DNA of 64,000 nt from Circinella umbellata. Taxonomy: Eukaryota > Mucoromycota > Mucoromycetes > Mucorales > Lichtheimiaceae. A program made the translations under genes and the position numbers. The notes under the pieces are model-generated. The model had not been told where the DNA came from and did no database searches. It saw nothing but the letters and a program-made list of their open reading frames with translations. Each line of letters starts with the position of its first letter. Within the stretch, counting starts at the first letter, position 1. Positions 48,097 through 60,380 of the stretch are shown here, in pieces. The DNA lies in NCBI GenBank assembly GCA_025093555.1, contig JAIWNF010000013.1:62001-126000 (forward strand), read 5' to 3'.

Positions 48097-50368
48097 GGAA
48101 ATTGTATATGTTGCTACTGTTGCAATGGTAGTACGAGCAAAGAGTGGGAGAAGATAAGCGAGAAAGAAAAAGGTTTAATAAGTTGTTTTTTAGTGCTGGT
48201 TTTCGAAATGAAAAGGGACGACAAGTTTTTAAAAACGGTTAAGAGAAAAAAAAAGTATATTATATAAGGGGTGAGTGAGAGAGTCTACAAAAAAAAAGAT
48301 TCAGAAGGAAAAAGGAAAAGAAGGAAGACAGATAATATTAAAGAATAAGAAAATATGTTTTATCTTTCTTGTGTGTAGTTATTTTTATTATTATAAAAAA
48401 AAATGGGTAAAAAAGGGAGGTCAAAAAGAAGAGGAAAAGGAAAAGGAGTAGAGGAATAAAAAAAAACAGTTTATTCTTATTGTTATTTTATTATAATAAC
48501 ACTCACAGTTATAATAACCAAACTAATCCCTGAATACACCCATTTTCTTTGGCTTTAAACTAAAAGGGCTCAGCTGAATCGCAAGGTTTTTTTTCCTCTA
48601 TATAACTCATTCCCCTCCCCCCTTTTATTATTTCTTTTCCCTTGGTTCCTCCTAATCTCTCACACCTATCCAATCGGATCCAGATCTATTATTCTCTCTA
48701 CTATATATTACAAACTTCTTGTTTCAAAATAAAAAATAATAATTTTTTTTATTGTGAAGTATCAAATCCTAAAGATCGTTTATACTGGCGAACAACATAA
48801 CATCATTAACTTGTACAGTATGTTAAAAAATGATGAAAAAAAAAGACCATTAGCTCCCTCTCACTCTCTCACTCTCAATTTTCTTTCCCTTTAGGTCACG
48901 AGAGCATACGAATAAAGAGCGTGTGTGCTTGTATATAAAAAATGTGCTTGCCCGCGCGCTGTTGGTTTTTTCTTCATCGAGTTACACCATAACTGTGGGT
49001 TGATTATACACGCATGATCTGTTGCCGGTTTGTGTGGCGCTCTTTTGATCTGCTTTTATATGTAAAATAAAGCAATCTTTCTGTGTAACTTTAATCATTT
49101 TAGGTAACGCGATTTCACACCCTAAGAAAACTTGTTTTTCTTTCGTTTCGGTCGGGTTATCCATGATTGGTGAATTTGCGATACTGTTTTTTTCATTGTG
49201 TCCATGTCATTTATATAATTTATAACGTAACAAACTTAATTATTTCTCTCTTCTCGTTCCGATAAATTATGCTTCACGAGTAACATTGATTAATGGATAT
49301 AGATTTAATAATAAGCGTCATGAATAAAAAAATGTCACTATAATCAAGACTACGCAGTATCGCTATTGAACCAAGATACTGGTAAATGTATGAACGTACA
49401 TATGAAACATAATATTTGGCGCTTTCAACAGTGTAATGTCAGCTTTCATTCTAATACGTAATGAGATAAGAATAAGAAAAACATTTCATTTTATTTTTTA
49501 GTCATAACGATGTATATATAAAAACAAAAAACAAAAAAAAAAAAGAGAGAGAAAGTTTAAAGAATCATATAAATCTAACAATAACTTCTGACTATTTGCT
49601 GTTCTTCGACGACGCAATAAATTATGTTTTCCAAAGAGTATTAATTCATGTACGTATAATAACTATGATAAAAGTTTCATTTTCTCATAAAGAAGTAAAA
49701 ACACATTTCTCTGTTGTATATACAGTAATTATCGAACCACAAATTTGTAAACGCTACTTCTTTTAAAAAAAGTGAAGTAAGCAACAGAGGATACGGGGTA
49801 CAAAAAAATTCAGTATTTCATTTGACAGTTCATCTTATTAAAGGTCACAGGATTTTAAAATACATCGCTATTCTTCTATCTCAATAGTTGTTTTGCATAG
49901 GTATATTTGAAGTACCTATTCCATGCTTGGTGGTGTGTATTGTTTCATTGATGTAACTTTCCAATTTTTTGGTACATAAAACTGCTAGTTAAAATGATAG
50001 TTGTGAAAAATCATAACATTGATATTGGTGATGTTAATAAAGTTTAATAAACATAGTCGCGTTTTTGTTACTAACAAAGTAAAACTCTAATTATGGTGAA
50101 CAGTATTGTTTGTATGATTTTGTGCTAAGAAAACAACAAGATGTAGTTTATTTTAAAGAGTGTTATTTTATAAAAATTCGAATATTTACACAGTATGTAG
50201 TAAAAGGAAAAAAAAAGAAGAAAGATATTATAAAAATAAACTATATAAATAGTGTGACATATAAACACTCACTTTTACAAGCAGTTTTTTTCAACTTTAT
50301 GATAACTTTATAATAATAGCAGTAGTAGATTTATAATAAGAAAATAAAAAAATAAGCGTCATTATTAT
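48097..50368. other. Intergenic upstream of the WHI3-like gene
   Basis: 2.3 kb, with purine-rich A/G stretches at 48240-48460 and pyrimidine-rich stretches at 48540-48720 typical of a long 5' leader or promoter. It contains one candidate small ORF at 48982-49164, listed separately. Nothing else seen. Confidence 0.5.
48982..49164 (-). CDS. Candidate small ORF, unrecognised
   Basis: A 60-codon frame with its own ATG at 49164 (MDNPTETKEKQVFLG...), no introns, and a TATAAAT-like sequence about 55-65 bp upstream. Mixed composition with three Cys and no homopolymers distinguishes it from most open frames in this AT-rich DNA. No domain recognised. It may be a real small protein, an upstream ORF on a long WHI3-like leader, or chance. 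Confidence 0.25.
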   Translation of the reverse strand: MDNPTETKEKQVFLGCEIALPKMIKVTQKDCFILHIKADQKSATQTGNRSCVYNQPTVMV

Positions 50369-52425
50369 TTACAGTGCATCTCTTATTGCATACCACATAA
50401 TGGGAATACTAATAATTATCAAAATCAAGGAAGATAAGATCAGAAACCATGAACCAGACGTTTGATACTTTATCAACGTTTCATGATCTAATAGATTATC
50501 ATTTTTAAATTGTTGCTTTTGATGTTGATGATGATGGTGTGTTCCTCCTGCGTGCATAGTAGGTAATTCTTCAATGAGAGCATCGTTATCATCTTCTTTT
50601 TTTATTTTATCTCGCATAATTAATTCTGGTAAAAATAGTGCAGTATACGCAGCACCAGGTAGTAATAATCCTGTAAAATAGAAAAGCACATAAACTATTA
50701 ATTATTATGCTAATTCATATATGTATTTATTGAGTATTACTCGGTCCATAGACTTTTCGTTCGATTATTATTAGTACTTACCAAGAGCTGTAGTGGAAAA
50801 TCCTCCGATGACAGCAAATACTTTACCCAATTCGGTTATGGTTGCACCCAATGAAAGAACAGTTGCAAAAATGACTATCGTTGTCACATAATGTTCAGTA
50901 TTGGTAGGAATTCTGCCATTCACGTTGTATCCTAATAATTTTTGTAAGGATTCACGACAAGGATAAATAGACATACTATTTTATATTATAATGTATTTTA
51001 TCATATATCAATACTCGTGCACCTTTTCTGAAAAAAGCATTATGGGTGTGTGTTGAGAAAGAAAAAACTTACGGTATAGTGAAGATCATAAATATACCCA
51101 ACAGAAGCCGAACCACATTGATAGTTGGATCATCCCTTGGAAAATTCAATAAAACATTGGCCTTGACGTTATCTCCAAAACATAAAAATCCCATGATGGC
51201 AAATGTTAAATTAATTATATAGCCAATCAAAACAGAAGATGTATTCGCAAGTAAAAATTGAGAAGGCTGTTGATCTCGCTGACTCAAGTAAACCCCAAAT
51301 ACATTTTGTGAACAGCCAAAAGATAATCCTAAGATAGCTAGACCTTGAAATAAATTATTGGTGGAAGATGGCCAAGTCCATTCAAATAAAGATGACGACG
51401 TTGTTGCGTAAACTGGCATACGGATAAATACACAGATCAAAACGATAGGTAATAACATTACATTAAGAGTAGACCATTTAACTAACGGTGCAATAGACCT
51501 AGGTAAAGAAAGAGGTAATGTCTGGGTAATGTCATATAGTATACACACCCACGCAAAAGATACAATTAGTCCCAACTAAATGTTTATTATTTATTACCAA
51601 ATTCCACAAGTCTACCACTACTTTAGCTTGGTTCCATCTGATGTTAAATGACCAAAAGAAAAAAAAATTAGTACTTACACAAGTTAATCCGAATGCAACA
51701 ACTGCAACTCTCCGATCCGCTAACCAAGTAATATTATAATTATCAAATAACTCGGGTAACATATCACCTAACACTTTATAACAAAGAGAAAGAGTCAACA
51801 CCCATTCTTCAATACGCTTGTTCAAAATAATTATAGTTGCGGCTACTTACAAATATAATAAGAAACAGCCGTTCCTGCTGTATGAAAAACCAACAAAAAG
51901 TTTACCAAATGAGATCCCCAGATACCGAGTAAGCTTACACGTGCCAAATCAGCCATGGTATATTGTCCACATCGAATACCGGCTAATACTAGTAATTGCA
52001 TGGCTATACCCGTCAAAATTGCTATTACCACCGAACATAATAGACCCATCCATAGCCCGCATAATCGTAAAGCAAGTGGTAATCCCATAATCCCAGACCC
52101 CATCATGGCGTTGACCAAGTTCATGCATGAACCCGTGGTAGAAGTTGTTCCATATCCGGGTCGATCGGCTTGTAATGCTTCGACACTTGCAACAGTTTCA
52201 ATGTTATTGATGATGGCACCGTATCCACCACCATTACTTTCCAATGAAGTGGCTACTACGGTGTCAAAAGTACCAGGTGCACTAGGTAATAAAGTTGCTG
52301 AAGAATCATTGTTAAAAGAACTGATTATAAAAAAAACACAAAAGTGATAAAGAATTACTGAAATTGCTACCACTACAATAATACTGTTGATGTTCCTCTT
52401 CCTTGTTCCTAAATTTTATAATCAT
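50369..52425 (-). CDS. AVT-type vacuolar amino-acid transporter (AAAP family, SLC38-like)
   Basis: Exons 52425-52385, 52320-51851, 51773-51679, 51575-51073, 50975-50782 and 50670-50369, phases consistent, encode 534 residues. The N-terminal ~75 residues are polar. The first helix carries the family signature NLVNAMMGSGIMGLPLAL, followed by ten or so further hydrophobic segments (LGLIVSFAWVCILY, ILGLSFGCSQNVFGVY, ANTSSVLIGYIINLTF, LLLGIFMIFTIP, TTIVIFATVLSLGATI, FLILSSLILIIISIPIMWY). A His/Gln-rich loop (HHHHQHQKQQ) precedes the last helix. AAAP proteins move amino acids across vacuolar or plasma membranes by proton or sodium coupling (known). The 41-nt first exon, encoding a charged start (MIIKFRNKEEEHQ), is inferred from matching phase and acceptor. 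Substrate and exact subfamily are not resolved. Confidence 0.82.
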
Positions 52426-53565
52426 TTTTTTTTTATTATGTGTGCAGTTGTTAATATTATTATATTATATATTGATATGATAATAGAATAGTAATAAAAA
52501 ATAGAAACATTTATACAAACATTTATATATATATGTATAAGTAAAAAAACTAAACGAAAAAAAAATTAAAGAGAGAAAAAGAAAGATAAGAAAAAAAGGC
52601 GTTGAAAAAAAATCATAAATAGACGCGCTCATCCACTTATTTTTATATTTCACACTTTTTCATATATTTGTTTATCGCTTGCTGCACGCATAGTCCTCTG
52701 GGGGAGTGGGGAGGGTAGAAGATTATCAGTATATAGATAGAACGAGAGAGAGAGAGAGAGAGAGAGATAACTTGTTTACCTCTGGATTTTCCATCATGGT
52801 TGGAAAGAAAAACATTGATATACAAATATTTTTTTCACCTCCACAATATTGTTTTCTCCCCCACACTTCTTTACCCCCACTTTCTATAGATGATAAAACA
52901 GGAGAAAGGATTGCTGATGATCTTTATATATAAAAATATTATACTATATTATGATACAAACCTATATTAGTCGAAACATTAAAGGGAGATAAAGCTTATA
53001 TAGACGTTGTATATATTTTCCCGAGGCCAAGCTGATATATAAGAGTTATATTAAGTATACATGCTTCTACTTGCCCTGTTATTTTTGAGGGACTAATATG
53101 ATTTTCCGTCACATATAATGCTATCAACAAAAAAAAAAATAACATCAAAACTATCCCCCGATGCAGATTTCAAACAACTGACGTGTTTTATTTTGTTTAT
53201 TATATTATGATTACTTATTCTATATTAGTACCCCCCCTTTAACTTTCAGTATAATCGTTTGTGTATGTTTTATTTATATATTAATGTTTATATATATCAT
53301 CATTAATCAAAAACTTATATTATCATGACAATAATGAAGAGCATTGAAAAGCTAGATATAAAACAAAGCACAATAACTGTAAAATGCATCACAACATGCA
53401 CCCATAAAAATATTATGTATGACTGTTTACTTTACGGCGTGGATCAAGCCACGTTAAGAAGTCCAGCTAAGTGTTATTCTGGGAACATAGACACACAATC
53501 CTAAAATAAATAAATAAAAAAAAAAAAACAAATAATTAGAAAAAGATCACCAATTGCAATTCATC
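52426..53565. other. Divergent intergenic region between the AVT-like gene and arginyl-tRNA synthetase
   Basis: About 1.1 kb, AT-rich, with a (GA)n run at 52744-52768 and a CGTGG-N6-CCACG inverted repeat near 53440-53455. Presumably holds both promoters. No coding segment supported. Confidence 0.5.
52744..52768. repeat. (GA)n microsatellite
   Basis: About twelve GA units, roughly 320 bp upstream of the AVT-like start codon on the opposite strand. Confidence 0.9.
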
Positions 53566-53713
53566 ATGACTTATCTTATTAGTGAAATCAAGACCTGGAA
53601 CCTGGTAACGCCTGCGGTAATCCAAAAATTAGTGTCTGGGACCTCGCTTTGCCCTGCAAAGCTTTTATTTGCTTTCGGGGTCAATGCCGTGAAAAAAACA
53701 GGTGCAGTTCTAT

Positions 53714-55764
53714 ATGAGTGCTACAAAGTTCCGGAAAGCAATAGCAAGTCAACTATCACGCATTACCTCATGTCCAGAATCACAATTACTCGGACTTCTC
53801 GGTACCCCTAAAGCTGCATTAAATCACCAATTTAACATACCTATTCCCCGTTTAAAATCACAACGCGATTCTGCCCAATTGTCTAATGAGCTGGCTCACA
53901 AGGTATCAAATGGCACAAATAAAAGAATAGAAAATCCAAGCGCTTCCTTCATTCACTCATAAAGAAAGCACCAACAATTCAATTTCAAAACCTTTTTTTT
54001 TCTCTTTTTACTATTACATGTATATAGTTTCAACCAGACAGTTTGATCCAAGAAGCTTCAGCAAAAGGACCTTTTTTACACTTTAGTGTTAGACAAACAG
54101 AATATATTAGACAAACACTACTTCAAGTGCATAATGAACAATCAAATTATGGATGTCATACACTCGATAAACCACATACCGTCGTCTTGGATTACAGTTC
54201 ACCTAATATTGCTAAACCTTTTCATGCGGGTCATTTACGGAGTACGATTCTTGGCAACTTTGTGAAACGAATCCATCAAGCAATGGGATATCCTGTTATT
54301 GGAATCAACTATCTTGGTGATTGGGGTAAACAATATGGTAAGAAAAAGAAATATTCTACAACTATCTACTTCTATATTTTGACTGAGACAATGATTAATC
54401 GAATATTATTTTATTTTATATGTAAAGGGCTATTGGCTGTTGGGTTCGAGAAATATGGTGATAAGGTACTGCTTGAAAAAGATCCTATCCATCATTTATA
54501 TAATGTCTATGTCAAAATCAACAACGATATAACTGAAGACGTGGATCGCCAAGCGAATGAATATTTTAAACGAATGGAAGAAGGTGATTCAACAGCTTTA
54601 GAACAATGGAAACGATTCCGTGATCTTAGTATCAGCAGTTACCAATCCATCTACAAACGCCTGGGTATCGAATTTGAACGATACTCTGGTGAATCCGAAA
54701 CAGAACCCTATATACAACCTCTTTATGACCTATTACAATCCAAGAATCTTATTAACAAAACAGCTGATGGGGCATGGACAGTAGATTTATCTGCTTACGA
54801 TCTAGGCTCTCCTGTTGTCCGCAGGGCGGATGGCACAAGCTTATATTTAACTCGGGACTTGGCCAACCTAATTTTACGTCAATCACCCAAAAAATCAATG
54901 TATATTGTTGGTACCGAACAATCATTATATATGCAACAGATGTTCAAGATTGCTGAACTAGCATCATTGGCAACTAATATGCATCATGTTCCTTTCGGGC
55001 GCGTGCAGGGCATGTCAACTCGAAAAGGAACCGTGGTGTTTTTACAAGATATTCTCGATACGGCCCAAGAACAAATGCTAAAAAATCTCAAGGAAAATGG
55101 TACAAAGTATAATGAACTTTTGACTTTGGGTATTCAGAAAGGGGGTCAACGATTGGTTGGACAGGAAGCTGTGAATCTAGTAACCGATCAACTGGGTACA
55201 TCGGCCGTTATTGTTCAAGATTTGATCACAAAACGAGTCAAAAATTATTCCTTCTCATACGAGCGTATGACAGCCGCACGTGGGTATACTGGTGTTTATT
55301 TGCAATATACTCACGCTCGCATGTGCGCGTAAGTGGAATAAACAAATAATATAATACTTTTAAGAGACTGACTAATATAGGATTGAAATGAAGAAGACAA
55401 ACTTTACTAAATAATGTTTATGTTTTTACAAAAAAAAATTAGCATCGAACGAAAAACAAATACACAAATCACTACAGATTGTGACTTTTCTCTACTTAAA
55501 GAAAAAGAAGCTTTTGAATTGGCATTAACAGTATCACAATTCCCGGATGTTGTCAAATCATCATATCAATCCATGGAACCATATGTTGTTGTACAGTATC
55601 TTTTCAGGTTGGCACACACTATGGGCCAAGCAAACTCGACATTGCGAATCAAGGATGTGGATCCTAGTTTGGCAGAAGCACGGATGCTTTTGCTTTGGGC
55701 AGCCAGAACAACATTGGCCAATGGTTTGAAACTTATTGGTATCAGCCCCCTTGAACGTATATAG
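53714..55764 (+). CDS. RARS1: Arginyl-tRNA synthetase, cytosolic type
   Basis: Exons 53714-53902, 54028-54337, 54428-55328 and 55443-55764 give 573 residues, near the ~600 of fungal enzymes. It charges tRNA-Arg (class I enzyme). Visible: the N-terminal add-1 domain end (FNIPIPRLK); the HIGH-box variant HAGH at residues 129-132 in SSPNIAKPFHAGHLRST; the strongly conserved NYLGDWGKQYGLLAVGFEKYG; the tRNA/active-site region SGESETEPY and RRADGTSLYLTRDLA; the KMSKS equivalent MSTRKG at 362-367; and the all-alpha anticodon domain ending LKLIGISPLERI. An optional leader exon (ATG 53566-53604, donor GTAACG, acceptor at 53700-53701) would join in frame and add about 17 residues (MTYLISEIKTWNLVQFY). 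It could be a 5' UTR intron or an alternative N-terminus. Convergent with JMJD6. Confidence 0.94.
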
Positions 55765-56034
55765 ACACATTTATCCGATCCTACCTGTTTCATCTATTCC
55801 GCTCGTTTAATTAAAAATCTCTCATACACATAATAATAAAATCATTTTTCCTTGTAATTATTTTTATTAATATTTTAGCTTTAATTAAAAGTTAGTTTTT
55901 AACAGCACTAATAACAAGAAAACAGCAAACATTTTCTTTATTACATAGTTTGGAGGAGTGAGCAAAAAGAAGAGATAGGGGATAGAGATGAATGAGAGCA
56001 AACAAGAGCGAGAGAAAATAAATCGGGTATATCG

Positions 56035-57839
56035 TTATGATTTTTTTTCCATTAAACGTTGTCTTTCAACACGTTTTCGATTTTGTTTACACTTTTGGCA
56101 CATACATGTCCCGTCGCTCAAATCAGTTTCTGATTCGGTTGAGCTCACCTGGAACTTTCTTTTTCTGCTCATTTTACCAATGTTGGATGAGCGATTGTCG
56201 TCACTATTATTACTATCACTACTACTGCTTGTACTACTACTGCTACTACTACTACTGCTACTACTACTATCACTACTGCTTGGAGGAATTCGCGGTACAT
56301 ACTGTAAGGAATCTAAACTTTTAGCAAGCTCACCATACATTTTTGGATTTTTAACAGCGAGCTCCTGTATTTTTCTATACAATTTTGCGCCCAATTTGGG
56401 TCGACTATGTCGTGTATTGAGATAAACATATTCGGCATTGGTAGGTGAACAAAAATTTTGAGTTACTGCAAATGTCATGTCTACAAAGAAAGAAATAATA
56501 AAGTACATATATAAATCAGTTGTTCTTTAATGTAAGTCTTTAAAACACATATACAAACCAATGAAAAAACTCACCCAGGTTCATTACAACATGTATCCAA
56601 CCGCCAGGAACAAAAATCGTTTCACCTGGTCGTTGAAGCACTTGAACCATACCTAATTTCTCACCAAGAGTTCGATTATCATATGGATCATCACGTACTT
56701 GAAATTTTGGGAATACAGTACTAAACCATGATACAGCTTCATGATCATATGGCTTCATTGGAGGATCAACTAAATTTTTGGGAGTACCAGGAGGAAATAA
56801 ACACCAACGTTTATGTCCTTTAAGCAAAGCATTCCATGCTGATGTACCTAATGGATCCGTATGTATCCTATTGTTTTTACCAATTAGTAAATATAATTAA
56901 CGTATTACAGATTTATGATAACCATTGTAGATAAAACAACAGATTATGAACTCCATCATACATATGCACAAATATAAAGCTTACCCAGTACCACTACGAG
57001 CGCCACCAATGACCAACCAGCGGTAAGGTGGACGACGACGTTCACCTGTCAAACGAAACAGATCATCTGAAAAATAGTCAGGAACTTGATAATCCCCCAA
57101 TAAAGTATTAGGTTGACCTTGTCTTTTCTTTTTTCGTCGATCTTTGTAAAATCCACTATCGAAAATATAAAGTGGCGAATCATCATACTGAGCGTCCGTT
57201 TCAGAGTATCGTAAGAAATGTTTCATTTTTAAATATACATTGTTATCGTCATCATCTTCACCAATTTTAAACATATGAGAACCATAGTATTCGAGAAAAT
57301 GCTGTCAAGTTTAATTAATATGCAAATTTGTTTGAATATTCATGCACATATGTTATTAACTCCTCCTTCTCCTTCTCTTTTTTCTTCTTCGAGTATATAT
57401 ATATACAACTCACCTTTTCATTCCATAAAGAATGTCCTCGCCATTCATCAGTTAAACGAGTTATAACAACAGGTCGATTCGGCGCTTCATATTTTTCAAT
57501 AAACTCGCTTTTTGGAGTAGATCGTCCATTGATTCGTGGCACTGTATCTACATATGGACTGATCCAATAATCTTGGGAATAGAACTTCCATTTATTCCAA
57601 GCAAACAAATCAATTTCTATTAGTTGAAAAGTGGATTGTTCAGCAATTGTAAATGTATATATAATTGGCTTATTGTCTAAAAATAATATTTCAATAATAA
57701 ATCGAGGATCTTTCCTACCAGATCTCGCTTTCGTTTTGACTCGTCGTATTTTACGTTCATAGCGACTACCTTGAGTCTCTCTGGATTTAGATCGTTTTTT
57801 TCTTGATCTTTCTACTTCTTGATTATTTTTTGAAGGCAT
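56035..57839 (-). CDS. JMJD6: JMJD6-like JmjC 2-oxoglutarate oxygenase
   Basis: Exons 57839-57414, 57301-56985, 56867-56575 and 56480-56035 give 493 residues. An N-terminal Lys/Arg-rich stretch is a likely nuclear signal. The body matches JMJD6 closely: YEAPNRPVVITRLTDEW, FKIGEDDDD, DDSPLYIFDSGF, VPDYFSDDLFRL, RRPPYRWLVIGGARSGTG, then HTDPLGTSAWNALLKGHKRW and RPGETIFVPGGWIHVVMNL, followed by TFAVTQNFCSPTN. The iron-binding triad is His250, Asp252 and His340. JMJD6 hydroxylates lysines in splicing factors, and arginine demethylation is also reported (known). A serine run (about 15 Ser) and acidic/basic C-tail follow, as in animal JMJD6. The ATG at 57839 is used; an in-frame start upstream at 57953 would add a hydrophobic stretch unlike the family. 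Confidence 0.92.
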
Positions 57840-59845
57840 TGTTTGGATGGGTAATAAGAACAGTAAAATGAGAAAGTAAAAGGGAAAAACAAATAAACAA
57901 TGTCCGCTAAAATGGCCTGATTCTTCTTCACTTTTCGTACTCTCCGAAACCAAACCTTATGCAAACCGATAATCGGTTTTTGCTATAAAATTTATTGAGC
58001 TTCTACAGCTGTAATTGACCTCTGTAAATGAATTTTACTCGCTATACTGAAAATAATTTTAATTATTCTTATTAGAATATATTTGTTAATTAATTATGCT
58101 AGCATCGGTCGGTAATATTATAGTGAATAACAATTTATTTTGTCGAAGAGCATATCGTGATTTTTTTTATCAGATCTCGACTATATGTGATACGTGTTTC
58201 ACAAGAGCAAATTTGTATCATTCTGAGAAAGCCTTTCTCCTGGTGAAATCCTCTCCTTAAAAATCGAATCATATATTGATCGTAGTAACAATCTCAATGC
58301 TTTTTTAGCTATTCAATCTTAGTAATCATCTAGAAGGAATTCATAAACATCTATGAATCAAAAAAATTAATAACAGCTTGAATATATTGTCGGTACAATG
58401 ATAGAAGGCTAAATAAGAGGCTCACTCCTAAATAAGGTATTTTTTTAAGAACATAAATCATATGTATTATAAAACTAAAATAATCAATTGTAGGGCTGGT
58501 TTGAATTTAATGCTTGGGTTCTTGATTAATATATATCATATCAAAAAATGTAGCAAAAGTCTAACTGCATTATTGCAATGCTTCATTATTAATCAATATG
58601 CGAAAGATATGCTATTTGGTGCTTGATCTTTTCGGAGGTAGAAAATTAAAGTGTGGTATCATATACTCTGCTATTCATATTGTGAACACCCTTTGGTTAT
58701 GTAAGTTGATACTTTTCGCTACAACTATAGAAAGAGTATGACGTAATATTAGTATGCTCAGCTTTTCACATGATCTTCCGTTCTTTGCATTACTTATACT
58801 ATTGGCGTATTTCCCACCTCGACAAGTCAAGTTATACAATTGTTAAGTGTAGAAACGAACGAAAACCCGAATGCTTTTTCTTTTCATCGGCTCAATAATG
58901 AGATTATGAAATTGTAAAAAATTATTTTGAATGGTCTTGTGCTTACGTACCCACATGTATCCATCTAATTTGTGAATAACTGCTGTTTGTAAATACACAA
59001 AGAAATATTCTTTAAAATTAATTTGGATTGACGTTCATTCTTTTTATTAAGGCTAATGATTTATGCCAAAATGTTAGCTACTACTCCGTTTTTGATAGCC
59101 TTACGTAATGTAGCTATGATACCACAAGAGTCCTAGGCTAATCTTGATAAATCGTATCATTATGCAGATATTTACTATTGCGGGACCAATAAAGACAACT
59201 TCATTAAATATATAATACGATCGAACTACACCAAAAGAAGCAAATTGCTTTGCTCAAACCATTTTTCTTTTATAATCTCCGTAAAAATGAAATTGTGTTG
59301 TTCAGAAATTTATGTCAATGATCCCGCCTGATTAATTACCTCTTGTTATCTCGTGTTAGTATAGTATCCTAATCAATATTTTATTATACAAGCTTAAAAA
59401 AGTTAGAGGGATAGGTTGTTTGTTTCTATTATTTTTTTGTTAATAGAAGAAAAATAGTTTTCAAAAATATATAACTTTCATTATAGTGAATACTCTGGGT
59501 TAGAGCAAGTTATTTTGGTTGCATCACTAAAATCAAAATACTCCACGCAAAATAAATTATTCCCAACAATTCAAACGGCTAAAAGGAACAGTTTTAAAAA
59601 AAAGTATTGTGATGGTGATAAAATAGTAATAACAATAGTATAATTATGATTTATGTAAGATGTGTTAAGAAATATAAGATAGAAAAAAAATAATATAGTG
59701 TTACATGGATAAATTGTATGTAGAAATTGGAAAGAGAAAGGGCATAAGAAAAATGAGCTGTTAGATTTAAGAAATAAATGCATTTTCAGTCAAGAAAAAT
59801 GTTCCATTAGAAGATGTCCTTGATGAGAGATATCACTAGCCGATA
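57840..59845. other. Intergenic, 2 kb, AT-rich
   Basis: Between JMJD6's start and PMP3's stop. I looked for short exons like those of PMP3 and found none. The frame at 59571-59783 is low-complexity. Confidence 0.5.
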
Positions 59846-60380
59846 CTAGTATTTTACGATAATATATAGTGCGTGAATAATACCTAAAGTAATGTATAAT
59901 TTTGAAATAATTAGTAATCAAACTTTTTTTTTACAATATAGCCATATAATAATATTCAGTAAAAAAACATACCAGGAATGTAGCCCAGACACGTTAAGGC
60001 AATGTTGATAAGAAGATCACATGTACATCCTACAAAATAATTGATAGCGGTTAATAGGTATATTTTGTTTATGTTCTACGTACAAAATAATTATATCATA
60101 ATATAATCTTACCTCGTTCGAAGAAGACACCCAGTGGTGGCAAGACGATGGCTAAATTTAATAAAAAAAAACGAAGATAATTAATTAAAAATTCGTCAAA
60201 ACAGTACTCTTGTTAATAAAATTGTATCTTACCAAAGATAATTTTACAGAAATCTGAACACTAGTAGTAGGTTGTGTATTAGCATTATTATTTTAGTAAC
60301 TCATTTTTTTTTTAATTTTATTATTCCAGTAAATAAATAAATTGCTCGGATTGGCTTTGACAACTTACAGTAAGAGCCAT
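59846..60380 (-). CDS. PMP3: PMP3-family small proteolipid (membrane potential modulator)
   Basis: Five very short exons on the minus strand: 60380-60369, 60260-60233, 60151-60113, 60029-59973 and 59883-59846. Each junction is GT-AG and the phases add up (174 nt, 57 residues plus stop). The joined protein has the full PMP3/UPF0057 pattern: IIFAIVLPPLGVFFERGC, TCDLLINIALTCLGYIPG and IIHALYIIVKY. Two helices are separated by the conserved ERGC-x-C-D loop. Yeast Pmp3 is a plasma-membrane proteolipid affecting membrane potential and salt tolerance (known). The start MALT is set by the ATG at 60380, directly followed by a GTAAGT donor 12 nt later. Because the longest exon is 57 nt the gene does not appear as an ORF. 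About 67% of the gene is intron. Confidence 0.92.

Noticed and set aside
55988..56425. Leu-rich plus-strand frames opposite the JMJD6 tail
   Set aside because: The antisense reading of the poly-serine repeat gives artificial leucine/tyrosine runs.
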